This document shows positions 1 through 9,768 of a stretch of 64,000 nt of DNA, in pieces. Source of the stretch: Pseudomonas sp. GM80. Its GTDB lineage: Bacteria > Pseudomonadota > Gammaproteobacteria > Pseudomonadales > Pseudomonadaceae. The stretch spans positions 31,359 to 95,358 of the forward strand of contig NZ_AKJD01000094.1 of assembly GCF_000282515.1 (NCBI RefSeq), in the 5' to 3' direction. The first letter of the stretch is position 1; each line of letters opens with the position of its first letter. Position numbers and translations under genes: made by a program. The notes under the pieces were generated by a model that was not told where the DNA came from, ran no database searches, and saw only the letters and a program-made list of their open reading frames with translations.

Positions 1-270
1 GCGACGATCCAGAACGGCATTACCGTACCGCAACGCGCCGTACAACGTGACAGCGCCGGTATTGCGCAAGTGCTGACGGTCGATGAGCAAATGCGCATCG
101 CCCAGCAACCGGTGCAACTGGGCGCGGTGCAAAACGATCGCTGGATCGTCACCGGCGGCCTCAAGCCCGGCGACCGCATTGTCATTGAAGGCCTGCAACA
201 CGCCCGTCCCGGCGAAAAAGTGCAGATCGACGACACCCCTCTTCCACTTGCCCAGGCTTCTGGTCAGTAA
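1..270 (+). CDS. RND efflux periplasmic adaptor (MFP), C-terminal fragment
   Basis: The frame is open from the first base of the window and ends at a TAA at 268-270, so only the last 89 residues of the gene are present. They contain the phrase ITVPQRAVQRD and the downstream GGLKPGDRIVIEGLQ, typical of the membrane-proximal domain at the C-terminus of AcrA/MexA/MexC adaptors, which bridge the inner-membrane pump to the outer-membrane channel. The pump gene follows 15 bases downstream, so the two are almost certainly one operon. The start, lipobox and hairpin domain lie upstream of the window. Family assignment is firm; the specific efflux system is not determined. Confidence 0.9.
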   Translation, partial: ATIQNGITVPQRAVQRDSAGIAQVLTVDEQMRIAQQPVQLGAVQNDRWIVTGGLKPGDRIVIEGLQHARPGEKVQIDDTPLPLAQASGQ

Positions 271-285
271 GCAGGACGCTTTTAT

Positions 286-3200
286 ATGCCGCAGTTCTTT
301 ATCGACCGCCCGGTATTCGCCTGGGTGGTCGCACTGTTCATCCTGTTGGCCGGTGCGCTGGCCATCCCGCAGTTACCCGTGGCGCAATACCCGGACGTCG
401 CACCGCCACAGATCGAAATCTATGCCGTGTACCCCGGCGCTTCGGCGCAAACCGTCGATGAAAGCGTGGTCAGCCTGATCGAAGAGGAACTCAACGGCGC
501 CGATCACTTGCTGTACTTCGAATCGCAGAGCAGCCTCGGCAGCGCGACGATCAAAGCTACTTTCCAGCCGGGCACCAACCCGGAACTGGCGCAGGTCGAT
601 GTGCAGAACCGCCTCAAAGTGGTCGAGTCGCGCCTGCCGCAAGCGGTCAATCAGCAAGGCTTGCAGGTGGAGAAAGTCTCTTCCGGTTTCCTGCTGCTGA
701 TCACCTTGACCTCCAGCGACGGCAAACTCGATGACGTAGCGCTCAGCGATTATCTGGCGCGCAATGTCATGAACGAAATCAAGCGTCTGGACGGCGTCGG
801 CAAGGCGCAGCTGTATGGCGCCGAACGTGCCATGCGCATTTGGGTCGACCCGCAGAAGCTGATCGGTTTCAACCTGACGCCGGCTGACGTCAACGCCGCC
901 ATCACCGCACAGAATGCGCAGGTGTCTGCCGGCAGCATCGGCGACCTGCCCAACCCGTCCAGCCAGGAAATCACCGCGACGATTTTGGTCAAGGGTCAGT
1001 TATCGACGCCTGAAGAATTTGCCGACATCGTGCTCAAGGCCAATCCGGACGGCTCGACCGTGCGTATCGGCGACGTGGCAAGGGTCGAGATCGGCAGTCA
1101 GGAATACCAGTTCGGCACACGCCTGAATGGCAAGCCGTCCACCGCCGTTGGTGTGCAGCTGTCGCCCGGCGCCAATGCGCTCGCCACCGCAACCCTGGTG
1201 CGGGCGAAGATGGATGAGCTGTCGCGCTACTTCCCGGTGGGCGTTGAATACAAGATCCCGTACGACACATCGCCGTTCGTCAAAGTCTCGATCACCAAAG
1301 TGGTGTACACCCTCGGCGAGGCAATGTTGCTGGTGTTTGCGGTGATGTTCCTGTTCCTGCAGAACGTCCGTTACACATTGATTCCGACGCTGGTGGTGCC
1401 GGTCGCACTGATGGGCACCTTCGCCACGATGTTGGCGCTGGGTTTTTCGATCAACGTGCTGACCATGTTCGGCATGGTGCTGGCCATCGGCATTCTGGTG
1501 GACGACGCCATTGTTGTGGTGGAGAACGTCGAGCGGATCATGGCCACCGAAGGCTTGTCGCCCAAAGAGGCGACGCGCAAAGCCATGACGCAGATTACCG
1601 GCGCCATCATCGGCATCACCTTGGTGCTGGTCGCGGTGTTCATTCCGATGGCGTTCATGCAGGGTTCGGTCGGGGTGATCTACCAGCAGTTTTCGTTGTC
1701 GATGGCGACGTCGATCCTGTTCTCGGCCTTCCTCGCCCTGACGCTGACACCCGCCTTGTGCGCAACACTGCTCAAGCCGATTGCCAAAGGCGAGCATCAC
1801 GAGAAATCCGGATTCTTCGGCTGGTTCAACCGCCGCTTCGAACACCTGACCGATCGTTACCAAGGCTGGGTGGGTTATGCGCTCAAGCGCACCGGGCGTT
1901 ACTTGCTGATCTACCTCGTGCTGTTGGTCGGGCTGGGGATATGCTTCATGCGCCTGCCCTCCTCGTTCCTGCCGGTGGAAGATCAGGGCTACACCATCAC
2001 CGATATTCAACTGCCACCTGGCGCGACCAAGAATCGCACGGTGCAGGTTGCCGAACAGTTCGAGGCGCACAACGCCGGCGAGCCGGGGATCAGTGACAGC
2101 GTGGTGATTCTGGGCTTCAGTTTTTCCGGCAGCGGCCAGAACGCCGCGCTGGCGTTTTCCACACTCAAGGACTGGTCGCAACGGGGCAGCGACGATTCGG
2201 CGAGTTCGATTGCCGATCGCGCCAACATCGCCCTCAGCCAGATCAAGGATGCAATGGCGTTCGCTGTATTGCCGCCGCCCGTTGATGGCCTCGGCACTTC
2301 CAGCGGTTTCGAATTCCGCCTGCAGGATCGCGGCGGCCTCGGCCATGCCACGCTGATGCAGGCACGCACCGAACTATTGGCGGCGGCGGAGAACAGCCCG
2401 GTGCTGATGAATGTGCGTGAAAGCGCACTGGCCGAAGCGCCGCAAGTGCAGCTGGAAGTGGATCGCAAACAGGCTAACGCGCTGGGCGTATCGTTTGCCG
2501 ATATTGGCAACGTACTGTCGACCGCGGTGGGCTCGGCGTATATCAACGACTTTCCCAATCAGGGGCGGATGCAACGCGTTGTGGTGCAGGCCGAAGGTGA
2601 TCAACGCAGTCAGGTCGACGACCTGCTGAAAATGCACGTGCGCAACAACAACGGGAAAATGGTGCCGTTGTCAGCGTTCGTCCAGGCCAAATGGATTCAG
2701 GGCCCGGCGCAACTCACCCGCTATAACGGTTACCCGGCCATTTCGATCTCCGGTGAACCGGCGCCCGGCCACAGCACCGGTGAAGCCATGGCCGAGATCG
2801 AACGTCTGGTGGCGCAAGGGCCGAAGGGCCTGGGTCAGGAATGGACAGGGCTGTCCTTGCAGGAGCGTTTGTCCGGTAGCCAAGCACCGATTCTGCTCGG
2901 CTTGTCGCTGCTGATCGTGTTCCTGTGTCTGGCGGCGCTGTACGAGAGTTGGTCGATACCGACCTCGGTATTGCTCGTGGTGCCGCTGGGTGTGCTCGGC
3001 GCAGTACTCGCCGTGACATTGCGCGGCATGCCCAACGATGTGTTTTTCAAAGTCGGGCTGATCACCATCATTGGTCTGTCGGCGAAGAACGCGATCCTGA
3101 TCATTGAGTTCGCCAAGAGTCTCTATGACGAAGGGCATGACCTGATTGATGCAACGTTGCAGGCAGCACGTTTGCGTCTGCGCCCGATCGTGATGACATC

Positions 3201-3384
3201 GCTGGCGTTCATTCTCGGTGTAGTGCCGCTGGCGATTGCCACTGGCGCCAGTTCGGCAAGCCAACAGGCGATCGGTACTGGCGTGATCGGCGGGATGATT
3301 ACCGCAACGCTGGCAGTCATCTTCGTACCTGTCTTCTTCGTGGTCGTCATGAAGCTCGTACAACGCTTCACCAAGCCCCACTGA
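286..3384 (+). CDS. HAE1-family RND multidrug efflux permease (MexD-like)
   Basis: A full-length 1032-residue proton-driven RND exporter of the inner membrane. The N-terminus MPQFFIDRPVFAWVVAL begins the first transmembrane helix. Two large periplasmic loops follow. The TM4 motif GILVDDAIVVVENVERI (about residue 400-415) carries the proton-relay Asp pair, and the TM10 motif GLSAKNAILIIEFAKS carries the partner Lys. Overall wording (for example FLFLQNVRYTLIPT and PLGVLGAVLAV) resembles MexD of P. aeruginosa more than MexB. The adaptor gene lies immediately upstream. No outer-membrane factor gene follows, so the pump probably recruits an OprM-type channel encoded elsewhere. Substrates cannot be read from the sequence. 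Confidence 0.95.
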   Translation: MPQFFIDRPVFAWVVALFILLAGALAIPQLPVAQYPDVAPPQIEIYAVYPGASAQTVDESVVSLIEEELNGADHLLYFESQSSLGSATIKATFQPGTNPELAQVDVQNRLKVVESRLPQAVNQQGLQVEKVSSGFLLLITLTSSDGKLDDVALSDYLARNVMNEIKRLDGVGKAQLYGAERAMRIWVDPQKLIGFNLTPADVNAAITAQNAQVSAGSIGDLPNPSSQEITATILVKGQLSTPEEFADIVLKANPDGSTVRIGDVARVEIGSQEYQFGTRLNGKPSTAVGVQLSPGANALATATLVRAKMDELSRYFPVGVEYKIPYDTSPFVKVSITKVVYTLGEAMLLVFAVMFLFLQNVRYTLIPTLVVPVALMGTFATMLALGFSINVLTMFGMVLAIGILVDDAIVVVENVERIMATEGLSPKEATRKAMTQITGAIIGITLVLVAVFIPMAFMQGSVGVIYQQFSLSMATSILFSAFLALTLTPALCATLLKPIAKGEHHEKSGFFGWFNRRFEHLTDRYQGWVGYALKRTGRYLLIYLVLLVGLGICFMRLPSSFLPVEDQGYTITDIQLPPGATKNRTVQVAEQFEAHNAGEPGISDSVVILGFSFSGSGQNAALAFSTLKDWSQRGSDDSASSIADRANIALSQIKDAMAFAVLPPPVDGLGTSSGFEFRLQDRGGLGHATLMQARTELLAAAENSPVLMNVRESALAEAPQVQLEVDRKQANALGVSFADIGNVLSTAVGSAYINDFPNQGRMQRVVVQAEGDQRSQVDDLLKMHVRNNNGKMVPLSAFVQAKWIQGPAQLTRYNGYPAISISGEPAPGHSTGEAMAEIERLVAQGPKGLGQEWTGLSLQERLSGSQAPILLGLSLLIVFLCLAALYESWSIPTSVLLVVPLGVLGAVLAVTLRGMPNDVFFKVGLITIIGLSAKNAILIIEFAKSLYDEGHDLIDATLQAARLRLRPIVMTSLAFILGVVPLAIATGASSASQQAIGTGVIGGMITATLAVIFVPVFFVVVMKLVQRFTKPH

Positions 3385-3393
3385 TCCAAACTA

Positions 3394-3467
3394 TAGGAGC
3401 TGCCGCAGGCTGCGATCTTTTGACGTTGTTTTGAAAATCAAAAGATCGCAGCCTGCGGCAGCTCCTA
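3394..3467. repeat. REP doublet, family A (inverted pair)
   Basis: Two REP units face each other: taggagctgccgcaggctgc with the continuation gatctttt, then its reverse complement ending gctccta, around an 8-12 base centre. Each unit itself contains the small palindrome gctgccgcaggc. It lies 10 bases after the pump stop codon and could double as a transcription-ending or mRNA-stabilising hairpin. Confidence 0.9.
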
Positions 3468-3523
3468 CAAAAGCGTGATCGCGTGAGCTATGGTGCTGGG
3501 ATTGTTCACTCTTGTGAGTTCTC

Positions 3524-4165
3524 ATGCGCTTCCTTGCCCGTACCCACCCTCGCCTGTCAGCTGCCGCTCTGGTTGGGCTCTGCGCGGGTCTGTTGGCCCC
3601 GGCCGATTCGACCATCAGTAAAATCCTCATCGGCTGGAACGCCGGCGTCTGGACCTACCTGGCCCTGATGCTGTGGCTGACCGTGCGCGCCAAGGCGCCG
3701 GACGTCAAACGCATCGCTGAAATCGAAGACGAAAATGCCGGGCTGGTGTTGTTCGTTGTCTGCATCGCGGCGCTGGCCAGCCTGGCGACCATTACCTTTG
3801 AACTGGCCGGTAGCAAAGACCTTGAAACCACTCGAAAACTGCTGCATTACGGTTTTACCGCAATGACGGTCATCGGCTCGTGGTTGTTGATCGGCATGAT
3901 CTTCAGCGTCCACTACGCCAGGCTTTACTACACATGGGACGGCAAGGAACCCGCCCTGCGGTTTGCCGAAGGACTGACAACGCCCAACTATTGGGACTTT
4001 CTGTACTTCTCGTTCACCATCGGTGTGGCGGTGCAGACGGCGGATGTAGGTGTTGCAACGCGGGATATTCGAAAGATTGTGCTGGCGCAGTCGTTGATTG
4101 GTTTTGTGTTCAATACGGCGATCCTCGGGTTCTCGATCAACATTGCAGCAGGGTTGTTCGGCTGA
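3524..4165 (+). CDS. DUF1345 family inner-membrane protein
   Basis: A 213-residue polytopic membrane protein. Hydrophobic segments lie near residues 11-27, 36-53, 73-93, 112-132 and 190-208. The stretch NYWDFLYFSFTIGVAVQTAD before the last helix is characteristic of the DUF1345 family, whose function is unknown. The ATG at 3524 is preferred because the predicted first helix starts right after it. It stands alone between a REP doublet and a large palindrome, so it is probably monocistronic. Confidence 0.85.
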   Translation: MRFLARTHPRLSAAALVGLCAGLLAPADSTISKILIGWNAGVWTYLALMLWLTVRAKAPDVKRIAEIEDENAGLVLFVVCIAALASLATITFELAGSKDLETTRKLLHYGFTAMTVIGSWLLIGMIFSVHYARLYYTWDGKEPALRFAEGLTTPNYWDFLYFSFTIGVAVQTADVGVATRDIRKIVLAQSLIGFVFNTAILGFSINIAAGLFG

Positions 4166-4210
4166 AAAAACGCGGCATGTTCTCGCCGTTTAAAGATCAC
4201 CAAAAAATAC

Positions 4211-4244
4211 GCCTGTAAACTGTCAACACTGACAGTTTACAGGC
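4211..4244. other. Perfect 15-bp inverted repeat
   Basis: The arms gcctgtaaactgtca (4211-4225) and tgacagtttacaggc (4230-4244) are perfect complements separated by acac. On the minus strand the hairpin is followed by gtattttttgg, so it could terminate minus-strand transcription, but no minus-strand gene ends here. Alternatively it is a regulatory palindrome for the small gene that starts about 90 bases downstream. Confidence 0.6.
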
Positions 4245-4333
4245 GTGCTGTATTCGGGCTTCCATACAATATCCAGAAGTAGGACGGGTCAGTCTTTGGA
4301 TGTTCCCAACCATATTGTATGGAGATAAAATTC

Positions 4334-4843
4334 ATGAGCTATGCAGCCCGTGCCTACGCGAAGATCGTTCCGGTTTCAGCGCCTACCTATTTGTTTGCAA
4401 CGATCAACGGCGATGCCAATCCACGCTACAGGTTTGTCAAAGTCCCTCAATTCATGGAGTTTCGATCCACCTCCAAGCCTTCCTTCGGAACGAAGCCCTA
4501 CCCGGAAGGCCCGCGTTACGTCCTGACAGCTGGATACACGAAGGATGGTGTAACGCGAACGCTTGAGTTCGTGTTCCCTTCCAAACCCCAATCGATGACA
4601 TATGACCTGTCGAAAGATAGCGATGATGTTAGATGCACCTACTATTCCGATCCCGCGACGGGTGACCTGCACGTCTCTGTGAGCGGGAGTCTGACAGTGA
4701 GATATGACGACATTGAAAAAACACTGAGTGGCACCTGGTCCGGCACCTTTGACCATGGTGGAGAGAACGGCAACGAAGAATTCCCGATCACTGGGGAGTT
4801 TGTCGCTGACGCCAACCTGAGCAAAAGAAAAAACACTTACTGA
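4334..4843 (+). CDS. Hypothetical protein, 169 aa
   Basis: The ATG at 4334 is chosen because GGAGAT sits 8 bases upstream; an ATG at 4319 in the same frame overlaps that Shine-Dalgarno. The protein begins MSYAARAYAKIV, has no signal peptide or membrane segment, and is rich in beta-forming stretches such as DLHVSVSGSLTVRYDDIEKT and LSGTWSGTFDHGG, suggesting a small beta-sandwich or barrel. I do not recognise the family. It is convergent with the autotransporter gene, the two being separated by a terminator. Codon use looks ordinary for the genome. Confidence 0.7.
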   Translation: MSYAARAYAKIVPVSAPTYLFATINGDANPRYRFVKVPQFMEFRSTSKPSFGTKPYPEGPRYVLTAGYTKDGVTRTLEFVFPSKPQSMTYDLSKDSDDVRCTYYSDPATGDLHVSVSGSLTVRYDDIEKTLSGTWSGTFDHGGENGNEEFPITGEFVADANLSKRKNTY

Positions 4844-4850
4844 CTATGGA

Positions 4851-4880
4851 AAAAGGAAGCTGAGAAGCTTCCTTTTTTTT
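4851..4880. terminator. Bidirectional Rho-independent terminator
   Basis: The stem aaggaagct/agcttcctt with loop gaga is followed by a run of eight T on the plus strand and flanked by A residues on the other side. It sits between two convergent genes and can serve both. Confidence 0.85.
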
Positions 4881-4890
4881 GCTGATGCGG

Positions 4891-7332
4891 TCAGAAATTG
4901 AAGCTTAACCCGACACTCCCACCCAGCTCCTGGTCAGCTTTGCTGCCCCTGCTGGTGCCTATCTCGCCAAACACCTGCCATTTGTTATTGGCTGGCACCC
5001 AGTTCAGGCCACCGGTCAACTGCACACTGGTGCTGGACAAATCGTTGTTGAAGTCGGTCTCATTCACGCTGACACGATTGTTGTTGACGAACTCATGACT
5101 TACCGCCGCTTGCAGTCTGGGTTGCAATTTTCCGCCATTGTCCAGCACCACCTCGCGACCGACTGTCATTGCGACCTTACCGAGCAATGAGCGGGTTTCA
5201 TTGCTGTCTACCTGCAGTTGATTGTCCAACTTATAGTCTTTGCCTTTAACCGTTGCTACACCAAACTGAGCAGAGGGCTCGATGAAGTAACCTCGGTTCA
5301 AGACGATATGTTTACCCACTTCGACGGTTCCACTGATCCCGAGATTATCGAAGTTACCCTTTGTTCGAGTGTCATCGCTCAAGGTGACTTTGACGTCGTT
5401 AGTAAAACGGTTGATTTTGCCAACGGTATCCACGTAGTACCCGGTCATTTCGTCAAACCACGACAAATAAATACCGCCATAGGTGCTGTCGATCGTGCCG
5501 GCGCTGCCACTGGCCAGGTTAAGGCGAGTGGTGCTGTATCCACCAAAAACCCCGATCAACCATTGGCCATCGCCTAACGGTAGTGGCGTATCCACGCCCA
5601 AGGAGACACCCGTCTGATTTTGTTTATAACCATCACCGTAGGCATTCTTGACGTTGTACTGATTGGCATGAGTCCGTATCCAAAGGCCGGATGTCGCGTT
5701 CTGATTATTTGAGTCCGTTGCAGCAACCGATCGCGACCGGGGCTGAGTGCCGGCCATGCGACGGTCGCCGAGGCGAGTATTGAGAGTTGTCATTTCCGAA
5801 TAAATGACCGTGGGAGCGGTACCGGCAATAGCCAACGCTGTTTGTGAACCGGTGCTCGGCGTGGTTCCATCAGTTCGCAGGAAAATACCTTCGCCCTCTC
5901 GCACCAGTTTGTACGCCAAAGCACCCAGATCAACCTGACCGTTTCTCAGATCGAACTGAGCATCCCCGCCGGCGATGTTAGCCACTTGAACTGGCGCACC
6001 ACTGACAGGTTCGCTGGCGCTTGCACCGACCACTAGCTCGTGACGGCCACTGGCTGATTCCGTGACATTGAGAAAGTCGGTTTCACCGGTGGCCACGTCA
6101 GCATCCAAAAAAAACCGGCCGTTGCCAGACAGGTTGGCAACGTCCAGGCGGACGAATTCGGCGGGCGTGCCGAATCTTACGTTCCCGCCCTGCATTTCAA
6201 CAGTCGACAATGAATTGCTGCCAACCAGGTTCCATTCAGCCCCACGCCCGATGGACATAGTACTGACGCCGGTAACCGAGCCGTGCAGGATCGAGTCGTT
6301 GTCCAGCGTAACGACGCCATTCCCCGAGCCCTGAATGTTACCGGTGAGTATGCTTCGGGTGTCGAGCGAAACAGAGGCAACGTTGAGCAAATTGCCGTCA
6401 AGGCTGGCATTGTTTTGCAAGAAAACGGCGGCGGCTCCACCGTCAGCAACCTCTACATTGCCTGTCAATTGGCTATTGTCAATCTGAAATCGCGCCGCTG
6501 CGCCATCGATGACTTCGAGGATATTACCGTTGCCGCCGATCAGGTTCGAACGGTTAGCTATTTCGATCAATACCGGTTGATCATCCGGCGTCGCAAAATC
6601 GAGTTTGATTGCCGCGCCAGTGCGCCCCTGCACGGTTGACCCATCGACCTTCAATAAACTCTGTGCGGTGACATCGCTCGGGTTTAAAACCGTGTCCTCG
6701 CCGAAGATGATCCCGTTCAGTTCACCGATGACCCGGCTGTCTGCACTGATGTTGGCGCTGCCGCCATAAAGTTCGAGGCCAACCCCATCGGCGTCGATCC
6801 CTTCGACCCGACTGTTCAGCAGATTCAATGTACTGAGAGATGTCACCGCTGCACCCGAGAAACCTCCTGTCAGCGTACTGCCAGTGACAGTCGCTGTTGA
6901 ACCAACGGGTGTGTTCAGGTCGCGCGCAAGCGACATTGCTCTGCCATCGCTGGACAGCGTACTGCCGGATACCACTGCCGAGCTGTCGGTCAAGCTCAGC
7001 GCAGTGTCAAAATTGCTACCGGTCACCGTCGCCCCGTCCAGAGTCACGAGGGCATCTGCGGAGGCATCAATCTGTGAAGTGTTGGCAGAAATCGCGTTTA
7101 ACTTCCCACCGCCAACAACGATATCAAGCGCGTCACCACCATTGATGTTGAGCGTGGCAGTGGCAGGGATAAACCAGGCTTCTGGCGCAGCGCCGACGGA
7201 TACGGTTTCGACATCGCCAGGATTGAGATTTCGCGAAAAAGATTCGTCTGAGAACGCAACTAACACAGCCACGTACGAAAGCGTGCCAGTGATTTTAAAA
7301 ACTGTCGGCCCCAGTCTTTTTTCGATCGTCAT
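4891..7332 (-). CDS. Pertactin-like autotransporter (type Va secretion)
   Basis: A protein of 813 residues. The first ~510 residues are a repetitive beta-helix passenger rich in phrases such as SQIDASADALVTLDGATVTG and DSSAVVSGSTLSSDG, typical of pertactin-like autotransporters. The last ~270 residues form the outer-membrane beta-barrel, beginning near SGLWIRTHANQYNV and ending in the aromatic C-terminus VGLSFNF. The start at 7332 has GAGAAG 8 bases upstream. The N-terminus MTIEKRLGPTVFKITGTL lacks a clear Sec signal peptide; only a short hydrophobic stretch (about residues 20-30) could serve. No serine-protease motif was seen. It follows two Ig-like hypothetical genes on the same strand. Confidence 0.9.
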   Translation of the reverse strand: MTIEKRLGPTVFKITGTLSYVAVLVAFSDESFSRNLNPGDVETVSVGAAPEAWFIPATATLNINGGDALDIVVGGGKLNAISANTSQIDASADALVTLDGATVTGSNFDTALSLTDSSAVVSGSTLSSDGRAMSLARDLNTPVGSTATVTGSTLTGGFSGAAVTSLSTLNLLNSRVEGIDADGVGLELYGGSANISADSRVIGELNGIIFGEDTVLNPSDVTAQSLLKVDGSTVQGRTGAAIKLDFATPDDQPVLIEIANRSNLIGGNGNILEVIDGAAARFQIDNSQLTGNVEVADGGAAAVFLQNNASLDGNLLNVASVSLDTRSILTGNIQGSGNGVVTLDNDSILHGSVTGVSTMSIGRGAEWNLVGSNSLSTVEMQGGNVRFGTPAEFVRLDVANLSGNGRFFLDADVATGETDFLNVTESASGRHELVVGASASEPVSGAPVQVANIAGGDAQFDLRNGQVDLGALAYKLVREGEGIFLRTDGTTPSTGSQTALAIAGTAPTVIYSEMTTLNTRLGDRRMAGTQPRSRSVAATDSNNQNATSGLWIRTHANQYNVKNAYGDGYKQNQTGVSLGVDTPLPLGDGQWLIGVFGGYSTTRLNLASGSAGTIDSTYGGIYLSWFDEMTGYYVDTVGKINRFTNDVKVTLSDDTRTKGNFDNLGISGTVEVGKHIVLNRGYFIEPSAQFGVATVKGKDYKLDNQLQVDSNETRSLLGKVAMTVGREVVLDNGGKLQPRLQAAVSHEFVNNNRVSVNETDFNNDLSSTSVQLTGGLNWVPANNKWQVFGEIGTSRGSKADQELGGSVGLSFNF

Positions 7333-7532
7333 ATTTACTTCTCGTTGAGTTAAATCGGGACGCAAGAGCGACAGTTCAGATAATCATGCTCCATCAGTCG
7401 CCGTTATTGAGAGCGCCGAAGGATACCTGCATGTCCGAACCATCTCTGTAGGAAAAATCCTCTTTGTTAGTGGGCTTAATCGTCCACAGTCAACATGTAA
7501 CACTCACCTTGTTCACCAACCAGATTGGATTG

Positions 7533-7555
7533 CCGGGAGAGTTTCACCCTCCCGA
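7533..7555 (-). terminator. Possible terminator hairpin after the Ig-like gene
   Basis: The arms cgggag and ctcccg form a GC-rich stem just past the stop at 7580 on the minus strand. There is no T-tract, so it may be a pause or mRNA-stabilising hairpin rather than a true intrinsic terminator. Confidence 0.35.
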
Positions 7556-7579
7556 CAATGCAATAACGCCGATTACCGA

Positions 7580-9664
7580 TTAAGGAGCAGGTGCAGGATC
7601 CCAACCCGGTTCCGACTCGCAATACTTGAAGTCACCGTTAAGCAAGTAAACAACCATTTCCTCAACTTCCGATGTCGGTACCGTCGGCGTGGAGTACCAG
7701 ATCTTCACATAACCCGCATAAAACTCGCTTGGATCAGGTGTAGCAGCAGGTGGACGAGGAAGATTGCGAATAGAAGGCTTATACGGCACTTCCCAGATCA
7801 TGCCTGCCGTTAGTTCTGCCGCAGTGATAGCGCGAGTTTCACTAACCACGGTATCAGGCGGCGCATCTATTGTATAAGCGTCATCATGCCAGCCTTTCCA
7901 ATTGAATGTGATGTCCATCCCAGCGGTGAAATGAGTATTGGGTTTGATTCTGAACGTCGCAACGTGATCAGCCCCCGTCAAACTTTCGCAAATAATGTTA
8001 GGGTATTCGGTGCCATCGGTCGGTGGACGCTGAAATTCCGGTTTGTCGAGGACGATGACTACAGTATTGACAGTGACCGTCTCTTTAGCAGCATCTTGAG
8101 TATTATTTCGAGCGGGGTTTTCATATGTCCACCAAACCTCTTTAGCCCCAATGCCACCCGGGCCGACAACGCTATACGGCAAAGGTATTTCAATGACTGT
8201 ATTGATATTCGTAGCATCCATTGGCATTGAATTGACAATAATTTCCCCTTGATTCCCGAGATACTTCAAAGTTACCAAATCGCCCACTTCGGGATCGGGA
8301 AATGTCGTCCCGGTTGTGACAGGCGATACATCGATGAAAGCAGTGGCTTCTTGATCGACGTCATGAGGGCCGAGCAAGTTGTCCGTGACAGGGGCCTGTC
8401 CGCGGACAATCGCTTTCCGGAATTCGGGATTAACCTCAGGGGGCGGGATCAACGGGTCGACGATATAAGGCGGATGCGTCGAGAAATCTGTTTTTACGGT
8501 TATTGCTCCAGTGTCGATTGATAAACCGCCACGCATCAAGTCAGCTTTGACAACCACTTCTAATTCAAAATTGGTCCCCGTCTGGTTATCAAAGTATTCT
8601 TTGCTCAGGCTCGACCAAGGAATGGTGAACTCCAGCTCCGAGAGCCCATTGAATGGGAGATCCTGGGCTGGTTGAGTGCCGTACGTCAGGCTCACTGCGT
8701 CGGTGCCAATAGTATTTGGCAACCGGCTGACTTTTACCTTCACACCTGCACGCGCATCTTTTAAATCGATCAGACCATCTTCGTTTACCGGGACGGTAAT
8801 TACGCCCAGTTTAGGAAGTGGCAGAAAACGTACGTTTCTGAAAAACACGCCCCACGCGCTTTCGTTGCCTGCTTCATCTGAGATGATAAACCAGATGAAC
8901 ACCCTGCCGGTCGTCACCTTGCGTAGCTCTGTTACCGGAATAACAACGTCGCCACCGGCGGGCATTGGCCCATCATAAAAAGCTGGCACTTGCGGAGGGT
9001 TAGTCCGTTGTCCCGCCACGTACAGTCTTAAAGTGTGTGGTGCCACGGCATTGGAAAAGGACGTATCAACCTTTACTTGCAATCCCGCTGCGTTGCCCGG
9101 CTGGCTCGCCCATGGGTCATCCAGATCGCCGGGGGCATTTGGAAACGTAGCTGGCGGTATTGTTCTGACGCCAGGGATCTGCCCGGGATTTGTACCTGTT
9201 TGTGCAGGTTTCGCCTGCCAGGCACCGGTACGGTCGATAAAAAACTGCATCACAACACCGGTCAGGGGATTGAGCCCCCGCTCATACAGAACGCTACGAA
9301 CCCAGATAGGCGTCGGTCCGTCTGGCGTTGCATTTTCGCCCAGAAATTCGGTAGGCACTCTGATCGGAAAATCTTCAGGGCGGGTAGCCAGGTCACCGAG
9401 GCTCACCCGGGGCAGCCGCGTGAAGTCTGTCGGCAACGGATTGGCGGGAGGGGCAGTTCGCGTGACATCAAGGGCGATCTGATCCCTGTTGTTGGGGTTC
9501 GCCCATACATTTGTTTTGACCATAAGTGTCAGTGCGGTGCCAACAGGAATCGCGGCTATCGGAATAATATCCTTGCCTGTACCACGGCCATCCGGTATCT
9601 CCGGGGTGGGCGCAGTTAAAACGCTCAATAGTGTGCCTGACGCCGCTGTTTGAATACTTGTCAT
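7580..9664 (-). CDS. Large hypothetical protein with Ig-like/beta-sandwich modules
   Basis: A protein of 694 residues starting at the ATG at 9664, which has GGAG 8 bases upstream; a longer in-frame ORF to 9715 lacks this signal. It is Pro- and Thr-rich and built from several modules of roughly 100-120 residues, each with alternating beta-strand phrases and a W-containing turn, for example VEIP/VWWTYEN and DITFNWKGWHDDA. These resemble the Ig-like repeats of large hypothetical proteins common in Pseudomonas. There is no signal peptide, lipobox or transmembrane helix. It lies between the smaller Ig-like protein and the autotransporter on the same strand. Function is unknown; surface or secreted binding is an inference only. 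Confidence 0.75.
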   Translation of the reverse strand: MTSIQTAASGTLLSVLTAPTPEIPDGRGTGKDIIPIAAIPVGTALTLMVKTNVWANPNNRDQIALDVTRTAPPANPLPTDFTRLPRVSLGDLATRPEDFPIRVPTEFLGENATPDGPTPIWVRSVLYERGLNPLTGVVMQFFIDRTGAWQAKPAQTGTNPGQIPGVRTIPPATFPNAPGDLDDPWASQPGNAAGLQVKVDTSFSNAVAPHTLRLYVAGQRTNPPQVPAFYDGPMPAGGDVVIPVTELRKVTTGRVFIWFIISDEAGNESAWGVFFRNVRFLPLPKLGVITVPVNEDGLIDLKDARAGVKVKVSRLPNTIGTDAVSLTYGTQPAQDLPFNGLSELEFTIPWSSLSKEYFDNQTGTNFELEVVVKADLMRGGLSIDTGAITVKTDFSTHPPYIVDPLIPPPEVNPEFRKAIVRGQAPVTDNLLGPHDVDQEATAFIDVSPVTTGTTFPDPEVGDLVTLKYLGNQGEIIVNSMPMDATNINTVIEIPLPYSVVGPGGIGAKEVWWTYENPARNNTQDAAKETVTVNTVVIVLDKPEFQRPPTDGTEYPNIICESLTGADHVATFRIKPNTHFTAGMDITFNWKGWHDDAYTIDAPPDTVVSETRAITAAELTAGMIWEVPYKPSIRNLPRPPAATPDPSEFYAGYVKIWYSTPTVPTSEVEEMVVYLLNGDFKYCESEPGWDPAPAP

Positions 9665-9768
9665 GTGCTTGCTCCATTGTGTAGAAAATGTTTTTGATCC
9701 ATGCATCTTCGACAATGGCGAACGCCGCCAAATGCAGTCGTAATATCGCTGCCAGCATTACCTTCTGA

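Noticed and set aside
1000..2346. 448-aa minus-strand ORF opposite the RND pump gene
   Set aside because: Shadow of the strongly coding plus strand: Arg/His/Gln-rich text, no ribosome site, no family resemblance.
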